64,000 nucleotides of DNA. It comes from Tribonema minus (taxonomy: Eukaryota; Sar; Xanthophyceae; Tribonematales; Tribonemataceae). This document shows positions 23,488 to 34,400 of the stretch, piece after piece. The stretch lies in contig JAFCMP010000143.1 of the NCBI GenBank assembly GCA_017506865.1, positions 108,641-172,640 of the forward strand, in the 5' to 3' direction. A program made the position numbers and the translations under genes. Every line of letters begins with the position of its first letter. Position 1 is the stretch's first letter. The notes beneath the pieces are model-generated. The model was not told where the DNA came from. It did no database searches and was given only the letters and a program-made list of their open reading frames with translations.

Positions 23488-24159
23488 GCTTCAAGGCGAA
23501 CTAAGATGTACTGCTGCCTAGTCGCGATGGGCGTGAAAGCTCAGCGCCGCCAGGTCGTTCTGTGATGATGCCTGCGTTGCGAAAGCGGTTGATCGAGACG
23601 CGACTGGCCTCAGCCTAGACGAATCCCAGCTTCGGGAAGATGAACGGCAGGCGTTTGCTGGAGCGCCAGATGCCCGGTCACTCTGCAGTCGGTGGCTGGC
23701 TGTAGTGTCGGATGTAGTGGCGCGCCGCAAGTTCTGTGGCGATGACGAGCCTGGTGAAGTTTATAAATAAAGGGGGTTGGGGTACCCCCGGGTCCCCCCC
23801 CCCCCCCCCCTTGTGAACCAAAACGTACCGCGCTTCTTTGACAAGGCTTCAGAGCAAACCCATCTAGTATGTGCATTCAGTCACATACTCCATCATCACA
23901 GAAGCGCTACAGTGAAGTATCAGATGCCTCGCATGCAACATGCCTCAGGCTGGGACTCTGCCTATGAACTAGTATATATAAGAGCCTGACCACTTTTGCC
24001 AGGTGTGAATGCAACAAGAACGACAATGTAGGAGGACTGCCATCAGCGACTTCATCGCACGTGCATGCACATACAGTTACAGTCATGTGAACTTCAAGGT
24101 CATGTAAACTTCAAGTTGTGTCATGTGTGAAAACTGTGTTTGTGTTGTAGGCCGTGACG
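23488..24159. promoter_or_regulatory. Shared upstream region of divergent ABCF2 and PAP/fibrillin genes
   Basis: About 670 bp separates two divergently transcribed genes. A long C run lies at about 23796-23811. A TATA-like string TATATATAAG at 23973-23982 is about 180 bp before the PAP start codon. On the opposite strand a TTTATAAA-like string at about 23759-23768 could serve the ABCF2 gene. No coding region is evident. The assignment as a bidirectional promoter is inferred from gene orientation. Confidence 0.5.
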
Positions 24160-26592
24160 ATGGCTGTACGGTGGAGAGCACCGCTGCTGCTGTGTGCAGC
24201 GCTGCTGACTGAGGGCACATGGGCCTTCACAGCCGCGCCTTGGTCCGCACGCAGCCTTGCAGCACAACGACAAGCTGTCTCTGAGTTGAGAGCATGGCCC
24301 AAATGGCAACAGCGTGCTTTAACGGCTCCCCCAAAGGAGACGTTGCTGGAGAAGCAGCTGCTGGAAGCTCTGGAAGGCATGTCTGGCCGAGGCAAGGGCG
24401 TAGAGGGTGCGCAGAAGGAAAGGGTGGATAGTCTAATTGCCGAGCTGGAAGCTTCAGGAGGGGTACCAGATGGCGCATGTGCTGATTCGATTGATGGCGT
24501 CTGGCGGCTGTTGTATACCAGCACGCCCGGTACTGCATCTCCCATACAGCGCAGCTTCGTATCTGTGGACGCGTTCAGCATCTACCAGGTGTGTACTGCT
24601 GCGTGTGCACTGTGACATGCACTTCTGAGCATGAACATCCAGCTTGGCGATGCCAACAAGCCTCAGCAGCTGTGCTGTGATACTGGTGCAGTGTCATTGC
24701 GCCCCTATAGCGTGAGAGTGGCTTGCAATCGCCAGTTGCAGTAGAAGTAATAAAAAACTGATGCGCTGCTCCACAACAGCAATGGCTCATGAATGCTGTG
24801 ACAGTTTACGTATGTCATCAGTACTTCATGCGCCCGCTTGGATGCACAGCAGCTCAGCAGCATGCCCTGCAGTCCAACCCGCAAGCCCAACTGATGGCGT
24901 GCCCAGCTGGCAAGCACTGGCACAACGGATGGTAACCCAGCATCTGCTGGGGGTGCGTGCGCCGCACGCCGATAAAGTGGTGCCTCAATTCCAAGCATGT
25001 GCGACAAAACACATCACCACGATGGCCACAGTCGTCCACACAATCAACCGACCAACGCACGAGCGCCGTGATTCTGAGGCATGCCGCCAAGTCGCACCTC
25101 CAGACACTCACCCGACCTATGTAGGCCCACTGGTCAAGCTTCTCACATGCCATTGGGTTACGTGCCACCACCACGCGCGCGCCGCGCAGAACATTGCGCT
25201 CTACGGCGCGGACGCGCCCGCGACAGTCGCCAACGTCGTCGACTTCGGCGCGCGCGTGGGGCGCCTCGAGGTCGCCGCGCTCGCCAGCACGGCGCGCAGG
25301 CCGCTCGACGGCTTCGTCCCGCGCCGCGGCGACGGCCGCATCCTGGGCCTCAACGTCTTCGGCGTGAGCCAGACAGCGGAGGAGGGGGCGCCGCGGCGGC
25401 CGGGGGCGCGCATCGACTTCAAGTTCGACGACGCGGGCTTCGACTTGAAGTTGCTGCCCTTCCGCATCCCGTACCCCGTGCCGTTCCGGATACTCGGCGA
25501 CGAGGTGAGGGCGGAGCGGAGCGCTGCTGCGGGGTCTGAACGCTGACGCGGCGCCGTAGCGAGCGTAACGTAGAAAGTACATCATGTCAATTTGTGTGTG
25601 TCTCGTCATTCCGGGGTCTGTGTCGCTGGCAGAACGTTTTGTGTAAGGACCGCGCATGGCCCAGCGGCTGGCGTGCTGGTGAGACCGTCTGACAGCGGTG
25701 CGGTAGCTGCTCCACCGTGCGATATCTCTGTTGTTCACACAGCCCCAGGGGGGGGGGCTTGTCTGCACTGCATAATGCGGTGCTGCGTGGTTGGTGCCTT
25801 CAAATGTGTAAGGAAGCGGTGGTGTTGGTGCGATTAGAGCGACACACAGCTGCGCACTCATGGGGTTGCAGCTTGCACTTGCGCGCACCGGAGTATAGAT
25901 GACTTACCCAGCAACTGCTGTATGAGCCGCCTCATCGCTGTCACATGGTATTCACGGCTGAGTCAGTGTCGCCCCGACCCTCAGCGGCTGCGCAGGGGGC
26001 GCTGAGCACGCCTTCCTTCATTCCTAACCCTAACCCTAACCCTAACTCCTTCGTCGACTTGCATTGAAGCCGATCCACGACTCGCGATCATGGAAGTGAC
26101 TGCCGCGACGTGCCACATGCGATGTGACCCCATCAAAGCCTCGCTACCATAGAAGTGACGGCTGCCATTAGGGTTAGGCTAACTTTAAGCGCGAGCTGTG
26201 CCATGGCAGCCCTGTCCCTGTGCGCATTCACAATTGTGTTTTGGTGCACATGCGTGTGAGTTTGTGCCACGGCTGGGTCCCACACTAGCGCATCAGCATT
26301 GAGCTCTGCAGGCAGGTGCGTGGACAACACGCAGAAGGCCGTGTGGCACCGCGAGTGACCCCCTGCGCGCCTCGTATTCATTGCCACCGCAGCGCAGGAC
26401 AGAGTCACAATGTAGACCTTCGTAGCTCCGCTGACGCCAACAAACGCTTGCGTCTTGCTTGGCCCGACTCTCTGATTTCGCGCTCAGGTGAAGGGCTGGA
26501 TCGACATCACGTACCTGTCGCGGCAGCCAGAGGGCGGGCTGCGCATCGCCAGGGGCAACAAGGGCACCACCTTTGTGCTCGTGCGGGAATAG
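24160..26592 (+). CDS. Plastid lipid-associated protein (PAP/fibrillin), three exons, 282 aa
   Basis: PAP/fibrillins are plastid proteins associated with thylakoids and plastoglobules that bind or carry lipids and quinones. Exons 24160-24588, 25190-25504 and 26488-26592, all phase 0; stop TAG at 26590-26592. The start was chosen at the ATG that opens a hydrophobic signal peptide (residues about 5-21), followed directly by WAFTAAPW. A Phe at the predicted cleavage point is the hallmark of the ER-then-plastid bipartite leader of secondary red plastids. The fibrillin domain shows WRLLYTSTPGTASP, VANVVDFGARVGRLEV, a DFKFDDAGFDLKLLPF strand, IPYPVPFRILGDE, GWIDITYLS and the C-terminal RIARGNKGTTFVLVRE. 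Length and motif order match the family. Intron 2 carries a telomere-like repeat. Confidence 0.92.
26024..26046 (+). repeat. Interstitial telomere-type repeat (CCCTAA) in PAP intron 2
   Basis: Three and a half units of CCCTAA lie between PAP exons 2 and 3, oriented C-rich on the plus strand. A single TTAGGGTTAG-type echo follows at about 26168-26176. The TTAGGG telomere type is shared by many stramenopiles and animals. Confidence 0.85.
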
Positions 26593-28409
26593 CAAATGGG
26601 GCGCGCGCGCCGCTGCTTTGGTGACTTTTGACACAGTGTACAGAGACCGGAGGGCTGCCAGTGCACCGCTAAGCACCTGTGAATACACGTTTTTGCCATC
26701 TCGGGTGTCTCGCTGCTCCTGCCTTGTTTGTTGAGCTTCAATGAGTGCCTGTACGTCCGTGCACTGAGCCATTACAGCGAGCAAGTTATCCTGCAGCTGT
26801 TGTCGAAGTTCTGCCGGGTACTGGAGCAATTATAGAAGATGAGTGGCACAGTGTATGCCTGCCTTGAACCATCAAGCAACCACTTGCAGCATGCAGACTG
26901 ACACTTCAGCATTGTGGCGCGAAGCCTTGAACATCACACATGCGGTCGTGCGAAGATCGCTCCTTCTGTGATCTATACGCGGCAGCCATGGCAACAGCAT
27001 GGTGTCACCCGACAGTGCTTGCGGCCTGACTGCCGCAGCGGTGACCCTGCCAACACATGCAATAACCTGTCCACACGATGACGATACACACATATGTAAG
27101 GTCAGCAGGCGTGCCTTGGCCATTGTGGGCTTTGTGCGGAGGTCGTCGCTTGCAAGGACTGCAAGTGCGCTGTGAGATGTCAGGATGGACCCCGGTTTCT
27201 CAAGATGCAAGGGCGGTTCATGCATATCCCTTTGCGCCGTGTGACGGTGACGTTGCAACTATGTAATGCCAATGACGCTACGCAATGTTTGCATAGACCG
27301 GAGCTTGAAATGCACATCCCATTGCGCAGTGCTCCGTCAAACACCGAGGCGATTTGAATGAAGAAAGGTCCGTAGCCGGAGCGTTGGCGGCAGCGCATCA
27401 CACCTCTGTACGCTCGGTCCCTTGCTTTTCTGTTGGTCTGACTCGTGTTGTGCGCCCCTGGCATGGCGAGTCATCAATCCTGAGGGGACTGAGTGGACCA
27501 GATGTGCTGACATGGTGCGCAGAGTGAGCAATCAGGGTGTGCTGATTGAGGGTCTTCCATTTGAAATGACGACACACACGACAGAGTTCGCACACACACA
27601 GCACGGCGATTGCACACGCAGCACACGAGTGCGTCGAAGCGAGAGAGCACGGCGCAGGCGTGGCGCCCATGTATTGAGGCGTCTAGTGTCCAAAAGATCT
27701 GAGAGCGGGTACATAACCCATGTACAAGGGAGGGGGGCGGGTGTGAGGGCACACACGCGACCTTCATTGTGAGTAAATCCAATCCACACACACCAGGCTC
27801 CATCACTAGAGTAGTGTTGGCCCGCGCCCGCCCTCGGCACGATCGTTGCCTCCCCAGTGTTTTTCTGAAAGCGTCGAGCGTTGGATTACATAGACTGCAA
27901 CGTCGGGAGGGGGCCGAGGGGGGGGGGGAAGGGGGGGCGGGGGGGGGGGGGTATTCGCGATGTTCGCGGAGTGTGCTCACGCTGCTGCAGGCCGGGGGGG
28001 GGGGGGGGGGGGTAACGAGGGGAACCTGCTAACTGTGTCAAACGAGAAAAGGAAAACAAAGCAAAAACAAAGCCGTCGCTGAACGCGCAAGTATGCGCGC
28101 CCCGCCGGCCCACCATCGCCGCTTCCCCTGGGGTACCAGAGAACAAAATCCACTGCTCTCTTCTACTCGACTCCTGCTAGCGCCACCCGGGCGCAAATGG
28201 AAGTGTGCGCTGCAGCAGCAGCAGCAGCAGCGCGCGCGCGCGTGCATCGTGCGAACGGAATTTGCACCTCCGCGCGCAGCGGCGGCGCGGCGTGTTGCCG
28301 CCGCGCGCAAGGTGGCGCGGTGTTGTCGCCGCCGCGCCGCCGCCGTGCCGCACCCGCCGCCGCCGCCGCCGCAGCAGCAGCGGCGGCGGCAGCGCTCGAG
28401 CGTCGCGCG
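26593..28409. other. Intergenic region between convergent PAP and GPCR 3' ends
   Basis: There is no supported gene. The right half (27900-28400) contains G runs at about 27918-27951 and 27996-28012 and a CAG/GCC-rich stretch around 28200-28400. Open frames here are compositional. The two flanking genes converge, so both 3' UTRs should lie in this interval. Confidence 0.55.
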
Positions 28410-31400
28410 TCACACCGCCGACAGGTCGGCGTCGCCGGCCGGCGGCCTTGCGCCGCCGCGATGCGCAATGTTCGGAAACATGGTTGCGAGCCGCCGCGAC
28501 CCCGGCCGCGCCGCGGGCAGTGGATAACGCGCCAGAGTCGCCGTGGCCGCGTCTTCCGCCGCTGCCGCCGCCGGCGCCGCGGCGGCGGCTGCGCCGATGC
28601 GTGCGTCCCCCGCCAGGGGAGCGCGCGCTGCTGCCGCCGCCAGGTTGCTGCCGCTGCCGCCCTCCAGCGCTGGCGTGAAGGCGACAGAGTCTGTGCCGGA
28701 CTCCAGCGAGGTGGACGGGTTGTTGGTCAGCCTGGGAAGGGGGGGGGGAGCGGGAGGAGGAGGCAGCGGTGCTCGTCAGGATGGGGGGGGGGGGGGGGGG
28801 GGGGGGGACTGACTCGGGAAGCGACATCGGTGGCAGCACCAACTGCAGCAGCAGAACGTGGCAGCAGCAGCAGCCAGCCCAAGAAGAAGGACTTGAGAGC
28901 TGAGCTACCAAATATTACAACTAGCCAAGAAAGGACGCGATAGGCCTCGACATCGTGGTAGCTGCATGGCAGTCGTCAGCAGAGCAAACCTTGCAGGATC
29001 TATTCATGTGTGCAAGATGACGGCCCTCTACTGCCCGGTGGAGGCAAACCACGTCACAGCACAGGGGTGACACAGAAAAGGCAACAAAGTACTGTAGGCC
29101 ACGCCACCGAGAAGTGCCAGCGCAGCACGCTTACGCGCTCTCACCGTCGACGTCAAATGAGAGTCGACGTGAACTCAATCAGCAGCATCAGTGGGTTGAC
29201 ACTGAGGTGCCTCAGGCATTGCTCAGCAGTGAGCAGCTTACAGAATGTCATATGCGCAGCGGGTAACGCTCCGTACCCATGTGAGTGCTGATAAAGGAGG
29301 GCACTTGGCTGCGCGGTGACGCGCCGTGTGACCAGCGCAGCGGCGCTGGCAGCTGCTACCAGCGCTTCCACATGCACTGAGCCCGACCAGACCGCATGAA
29401 AGTCCGGATCGTTCGCACCAACGTGGCGTTCACTTGGAGAAGACAAGGGTCAACGTTTTGATGCAGTCGTTGCGAGGCGCGTCGCAGCCGTCCGACCGGA
29501 GCCCAGCGCACGCGCTGCGGCGTCTTGTGAGAGCGGTGACGGTCGCACGCACGGCGCTCGCCTGGGTGCGCGGCGCGGCGTCAGTGGCACCGGCGTAACC
29601 AGCGTATCGCGGAAACTCATTGCGTGCGGCTGCATCAGCAGCTACGCGCCCGCAGCAGCGCCCAAGCCGCAGCGCAGAACACCGAGGCCTTCCGCGCGCA
29701 CAGCGCAACACTCCATCATCCGCAGCCACGACACCCCCGCTCAGCGCGCAATGTTCGCACAGTCGCGACGCTACTGCAACTTCAACCGCGGCGGCGACGC
29801 ACCCGTCCGACGCGCTCGACCCCAGCATCAGCGCGGCCTGGCCCTTGGACATGGCGGCGGGGCCGCTGGCCGATCCGCGCGCCGACGTCGCGTACAGTCC
29901 CGGCTCTGCGCTCGAGCGCCGCGACGAGCCGCCAAACTCCTCTCTGTGCGCGGGGCACGGCCGGCGGTGAGGGGGGGGCGCATTGCATGGCGCTGCGGTT
30001 TGCTGCTGCGCGCGCTGGGCGTGTGTGTGTGCGTATTGTGTGAGGCGTCGCGACGGCGGCGGCGCTGCGTCGCGCCGCGCAGCACTGATTACTTGTGCCA
30101 GCGTGTGCCGCGGCGGCGACGACGCATACAGCATTGCGCTGCGCGCTGCTCACGCAAGCACTGTCAGCCTTCTCCGCATGGCGATGGCGCGCGCGAGAGG
30201 GCGCCAACTGCGCAGGACGGGCGGCGCGCTTCGGGCGCAAGTCATGAGCCGCCGTGTCGTTGGCGTTCTCACAGTGTGGCAACGCTCAGGCGCCCCCGTG
30301 CTTTGCATTGATTTTTCAGTATGGCAACGCTCAGCTAGATCCGACCTCGGCAGGCGCATGCCACACCAGCTCGATGCTGCGCTGCCGACGACGCTCCGCG
30401 TCAGCAGGACCTGCAATGCTGCACGGGGACCGACGACTCACGACTCACGAGTCGCGCGCAGAGCGCCATGCGCGGCTGCGCGGCCGCCGCGGCGTCTGTG
30501 CGTGTTGCCGCGCACTCAAGAGAGCTGAGTGCGCAGCTCGCGGCGCGATGCGCCACCGCTCAGCAACACCACAAACAGCACGCGTGCACGCCATCGCACG
30601 AGGGGCGGAACACCAACAGCGCGGTCGCCGTGCCTGCGCGCGTCGAGATGCACCGCACACTGCACGTGCCATGCAGCGGCGCAACTCAGCATTGAACGCA
30701 ACTCGGGCAGCTGCCCGCTGCGACTCTGGTGCCACCGATGCTCAACTAATTCATGAGGCACCAGGGTTGACACGCCGACGCGCTGCGAGTAACGGCTCCT
30801 TTCTTGCTCTCCTGCAAGCGCGCCGTTGCTGCAGGCCCGCGGCCGTGGCAGCGCGCGGCAGCACGACAGCAGGCAGCACAGGCGCGCACGTGTGCGCACA
30901 AATGGTGATGCGCCGCTTTGAAGCAGCGCGCATGAGCTCTGCGGCATCGCTCATCGTGATGAGCGACGCGCGCGCCCATCGCCGCGATTCATGCTGTTGT
31001 AGTCGATGATGCTCAGCTGCACGACGTCAGTGAGCAGCGCTCAGCCAAATGCTGACGGGGGAGCGCAGCAAGCGCGCGCCACTGCTGGCGCCGCCAGCGC
31101 GCCTGCGCAGCGACGCCGTCAATCGCACCGCAGCTAGCCTGTGCAGCAACGCTGTCAATCGCAGAGCAGCTACGTTACGTGGCGCCGGAGCTCACTATCA
31201 CAAGCGGCGCATGAGCTCCGGCGGTGTCTGAGGCGACGGCGCGCAACGCCACAGTCACAGCAGCACTCTGCCCGCCGCCTCGCCATCAGAAACCGAAACG
31301 ATGAGAGCAGAGCGGGGGGGGAGGTGATGCTCCAGCCCCCTCAGCGGCACAGCGCGGGCCCCCGTGCATGCTGGCAGGGAAAGAAAACGTCAACTACCAC

Positions 31401-34400
31401 CTGTGGAAGTACGCGGTGACGCTCCCCTCGGGCTCCCTGTCAAAACAGATATAAAACTTCAAGTATCACTTGTTGAAGTATGCAGCGGCGGCGACTCACC
31501 GTCGCGCCGCAGAGCTCATCATCATGAGCGACGCGCGCGCCTTGGCGGCGGCCGAGTTGTCGATGCTCGAGCGGCGCGACGACGACGGCGGCGCGGCATC
31601 GAGGTCCTCGCAGCAGCGCGCGCAGAAACATACTTCAACTATCACTTGTTGAAGTATCACTTGTTGAAGTACATTGTGATGACTCACCGTCGTGCCGCGG
31701 AGCTCATCATCATAAGCGACGCGCGCGCCTTGGCGGCAGCGGAATTGTCGATGCTCGAGCGGCGCGACGACGACAGCAGCGCGACCTCGAAGTCCGTTTG
31801 GCAGCACGCGCAGATACATAAACTTCAACTAACACTTGAAGTATGTGAAGGTGACTCACCGTCGCGCCGCGGAGCTCATCACCATGAGCGACGCGCGCGC
31901 CTTCGCAGCGGCCGAGTTGTCGATGCTCGAGCGCCGCGACGACAAGAGCAGCGCGGCGTCCAGGTCCTCGCGGCAGCACGCGCACCCCGCGTCGTGCCAC
32001 GCGCCCTGCACCGCGTCCGTGAAGCCGTACGCGATGGCGTTGAGGAGCCCCTGCAGGCGCACCGTGATGACCTGCGCACACGCGAGGGGGGGAGGGGGGG
32101 GCGGGGCAGGCGTCAGCGCTCAGAGCAAGACGTGTAGCCTACTTTCTGGTACAGTGTAAGTTATACCTGTGCTGCTGGGCAACGGCACTGCGTCGTACTA
32201 TTGGGCACTGATGCGCTCCACTGTACTGTACCATGAGGTGAAGGCAGCGCTCAGGCAGCGACGTCACCGCAGCTTGCTGGCTCTCTGCGTCATTGGTGCT
32301 TTGTCTCGCGCTCATCAGATGCGAGCCATGAAGGCATGCTGTACAAGATGCCGGAAGGCCCATCCGACCGCGAGGCGCTGAGGGGTGCTCCTGCACATGC
32401 TGCTGAGCCACGCAGCACGTGCGGACGCACGCGCAATGAGGCGCGAGCGAGCGCGCGGCTGCGCAATATGTTTGCACCGCCCGACTTGCTGCTGATGCTA
32501 GTGGTGTTGACATGGCACCCTGTAATTGATGCATGTGTCTAGCTGGGTACGACATAGCAACTGCGGCAGGACGCGACGGCAGGCCGACCGTGAGAGATGC
32601 GCACGCCGCGCTGCGAAGTCCATGCATTATATGTACCTGGGTCAGCAGCAGCGGGTAGATGGGGTTGTCGGGGTCGATGATGTTCTGTATCCGGTTGATG
32701 CCTGCGTGCAGGGGGGGGGGGGGGGGGGGGGCAGAGGCGAGCGCGCAGGGGCGTGTCAGCCGCTTTACACTTGAAGGTGAAGTTTACAGGGACGGCGGGC
32801 TTTCCACTGCGTGCTGATACTGCATGCGCGCAGCGGCGCCGTGTCACATGGCAGCATGTACACCGCAGCAGCACCGCAGCCTGAGCTTTGGCACTGCTCT
32901 GCTCCGCTGCTGCGACCCGCCCCCCTGCACGACCCCCTCCTCCCCCCTTACTCTCCGAAACACCCTGCTCCCTCCCCCCCCCCCCCCCCCCCCCCCCCGC
33001 CCCATTCTCCGACATTCGCCCCCAATTCTCCGGCATTCGCCCTAACACCCTGCTCTCCATTCTCCGAGACAGGCCCAGAATACCCTACTCACCCCCCTGC
33101 CCTCCCCCCTTCGCCGCGAGCCCTGCCCACACCCGCGCCCCGCAGTCCGTCACGGTGACGGTGACCCCCCTGCCAGTGCCGCAGTGCCAGTGGGGGCTGG
33201 TCTCACAACAGGAGTCCAACTGAGTAACTGCACGCATGCACGAGCGCGTACGAGCGCGCACGAGCGCGTATATGCACTCACTCGGCGTCGTCCAGCAGAA
33301 GATGAGGATCGCGGGGTACATGGCGAGGGAGCGCAGGAAGCGCCGCACGCGCGCCTGGCGCCGCCGCACGGAGCTCCCCTGCTGCGCGCCCGCCGCCTCC
33401 ATGCGCGCGACCATCTGGTGCACGCGCCGGTACACCTGGACGTACGCGACGATCTCGCCCGCGATGATGAGCCAGAGGATCCCGTAGAACGCGCCGTAGC
33501 GCCACCCCACCTGGTCGACGCTGCGCGGGGGCGGGGGCGGGGGGGGAGGAGGGTTGGGGGAGGGGGGTCAAGGGGGGCGGGGGGGGGGCTGATGGTGAGA
33601 CGGCGCTTTGCAGGCGGGGGTCAGGGTGTGTGTGTTTGTGGGGGGGGGCTGATGGGGAGACCGTGCTTGTATAGGCATAGGGGTTACAGTTACAGCGGTG
33701 AGGGGGAGAGGGGCTAGAGATCATACTTGTGAAGCACTTGGGCGGCAGACCGTGCTGAAAGCTACAGCTTGTGCCACAGTGCTCAATCACTGGTAATGGA
33801 CAGAGAGTTCCGCTGCGGCATGCTGCGGTACGTCATGACTGCCGTTCATCTGTCAACGGGCACTTGCACGTAGCTGCCACCGGCGACAGGCCGCACGCCT
33901 CGCATTGGCACAGCTGCATTGTGCTCTTTATTGATTCTTGCTCAGGGCGCGAAAAGAACGCCCGCAATGTACTACTCCTGCCGTATCGACTGGGGCGCAG
34001 ACGAATGACAGCCGCGAAGACCAGGCCGGCCAAGACAAGAGGCCCGCCTGGCAGTCCCCTGCTGGTGTGAGAACGCTGAGCACTGCTGAGCGCTGCTGCC
34101 GCCGCTCAGTATATGCAAACCCCGAAACCACCCCCCCCCCAGGATCCTTCCATCTTACATGGTAGCCTTGCCTCGCAGCCTTGCCTTGCTGCGGAGGCTG
34201 CGCGCACGCCAGCACCTCTACTCCACCGTCAACCAAACGCAGACTTGAGCACTGACGTGATATGCACGCCTACTGTGAAGCGGTTCCCACGCTCGAGCAG
34301 CCACGCGTCCGCGCACGGCCTGCGCTGCACGCAGGTACCTTGGCGCTAGCGCGAGTGTTGCGGCGGACAGCGCGCCGCCGCGTCATGCTCCCTGCTACCA

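Noticed and set aside
27900..28012. G-run clusters as a possible special regulatory (quadruplex) locus
   Set aside because: Similar runs occur at most introns and intergenic ends in the window, so there is nothing specific here beyond the general homopolymer pattern.
28177..28943. Arg/Ala/Ser-rich open frames on both strands near 28200-28940
   Set aside because: Compositional frames in GCC/CAG-rich DNA. Only the minus-strand frame 28731-28410 has a good acceptor, matching phase and a natural-looking sequence, and it is used as the last GPCR exon.
29430..29802. Extending GPCR exon 8 to the stop at 29430
   Set aside because: The residues after 29803 look unlike coding sequence, while a GTGCGT donor at 29802 joins in phase to exon 9 and gives a natural tail.
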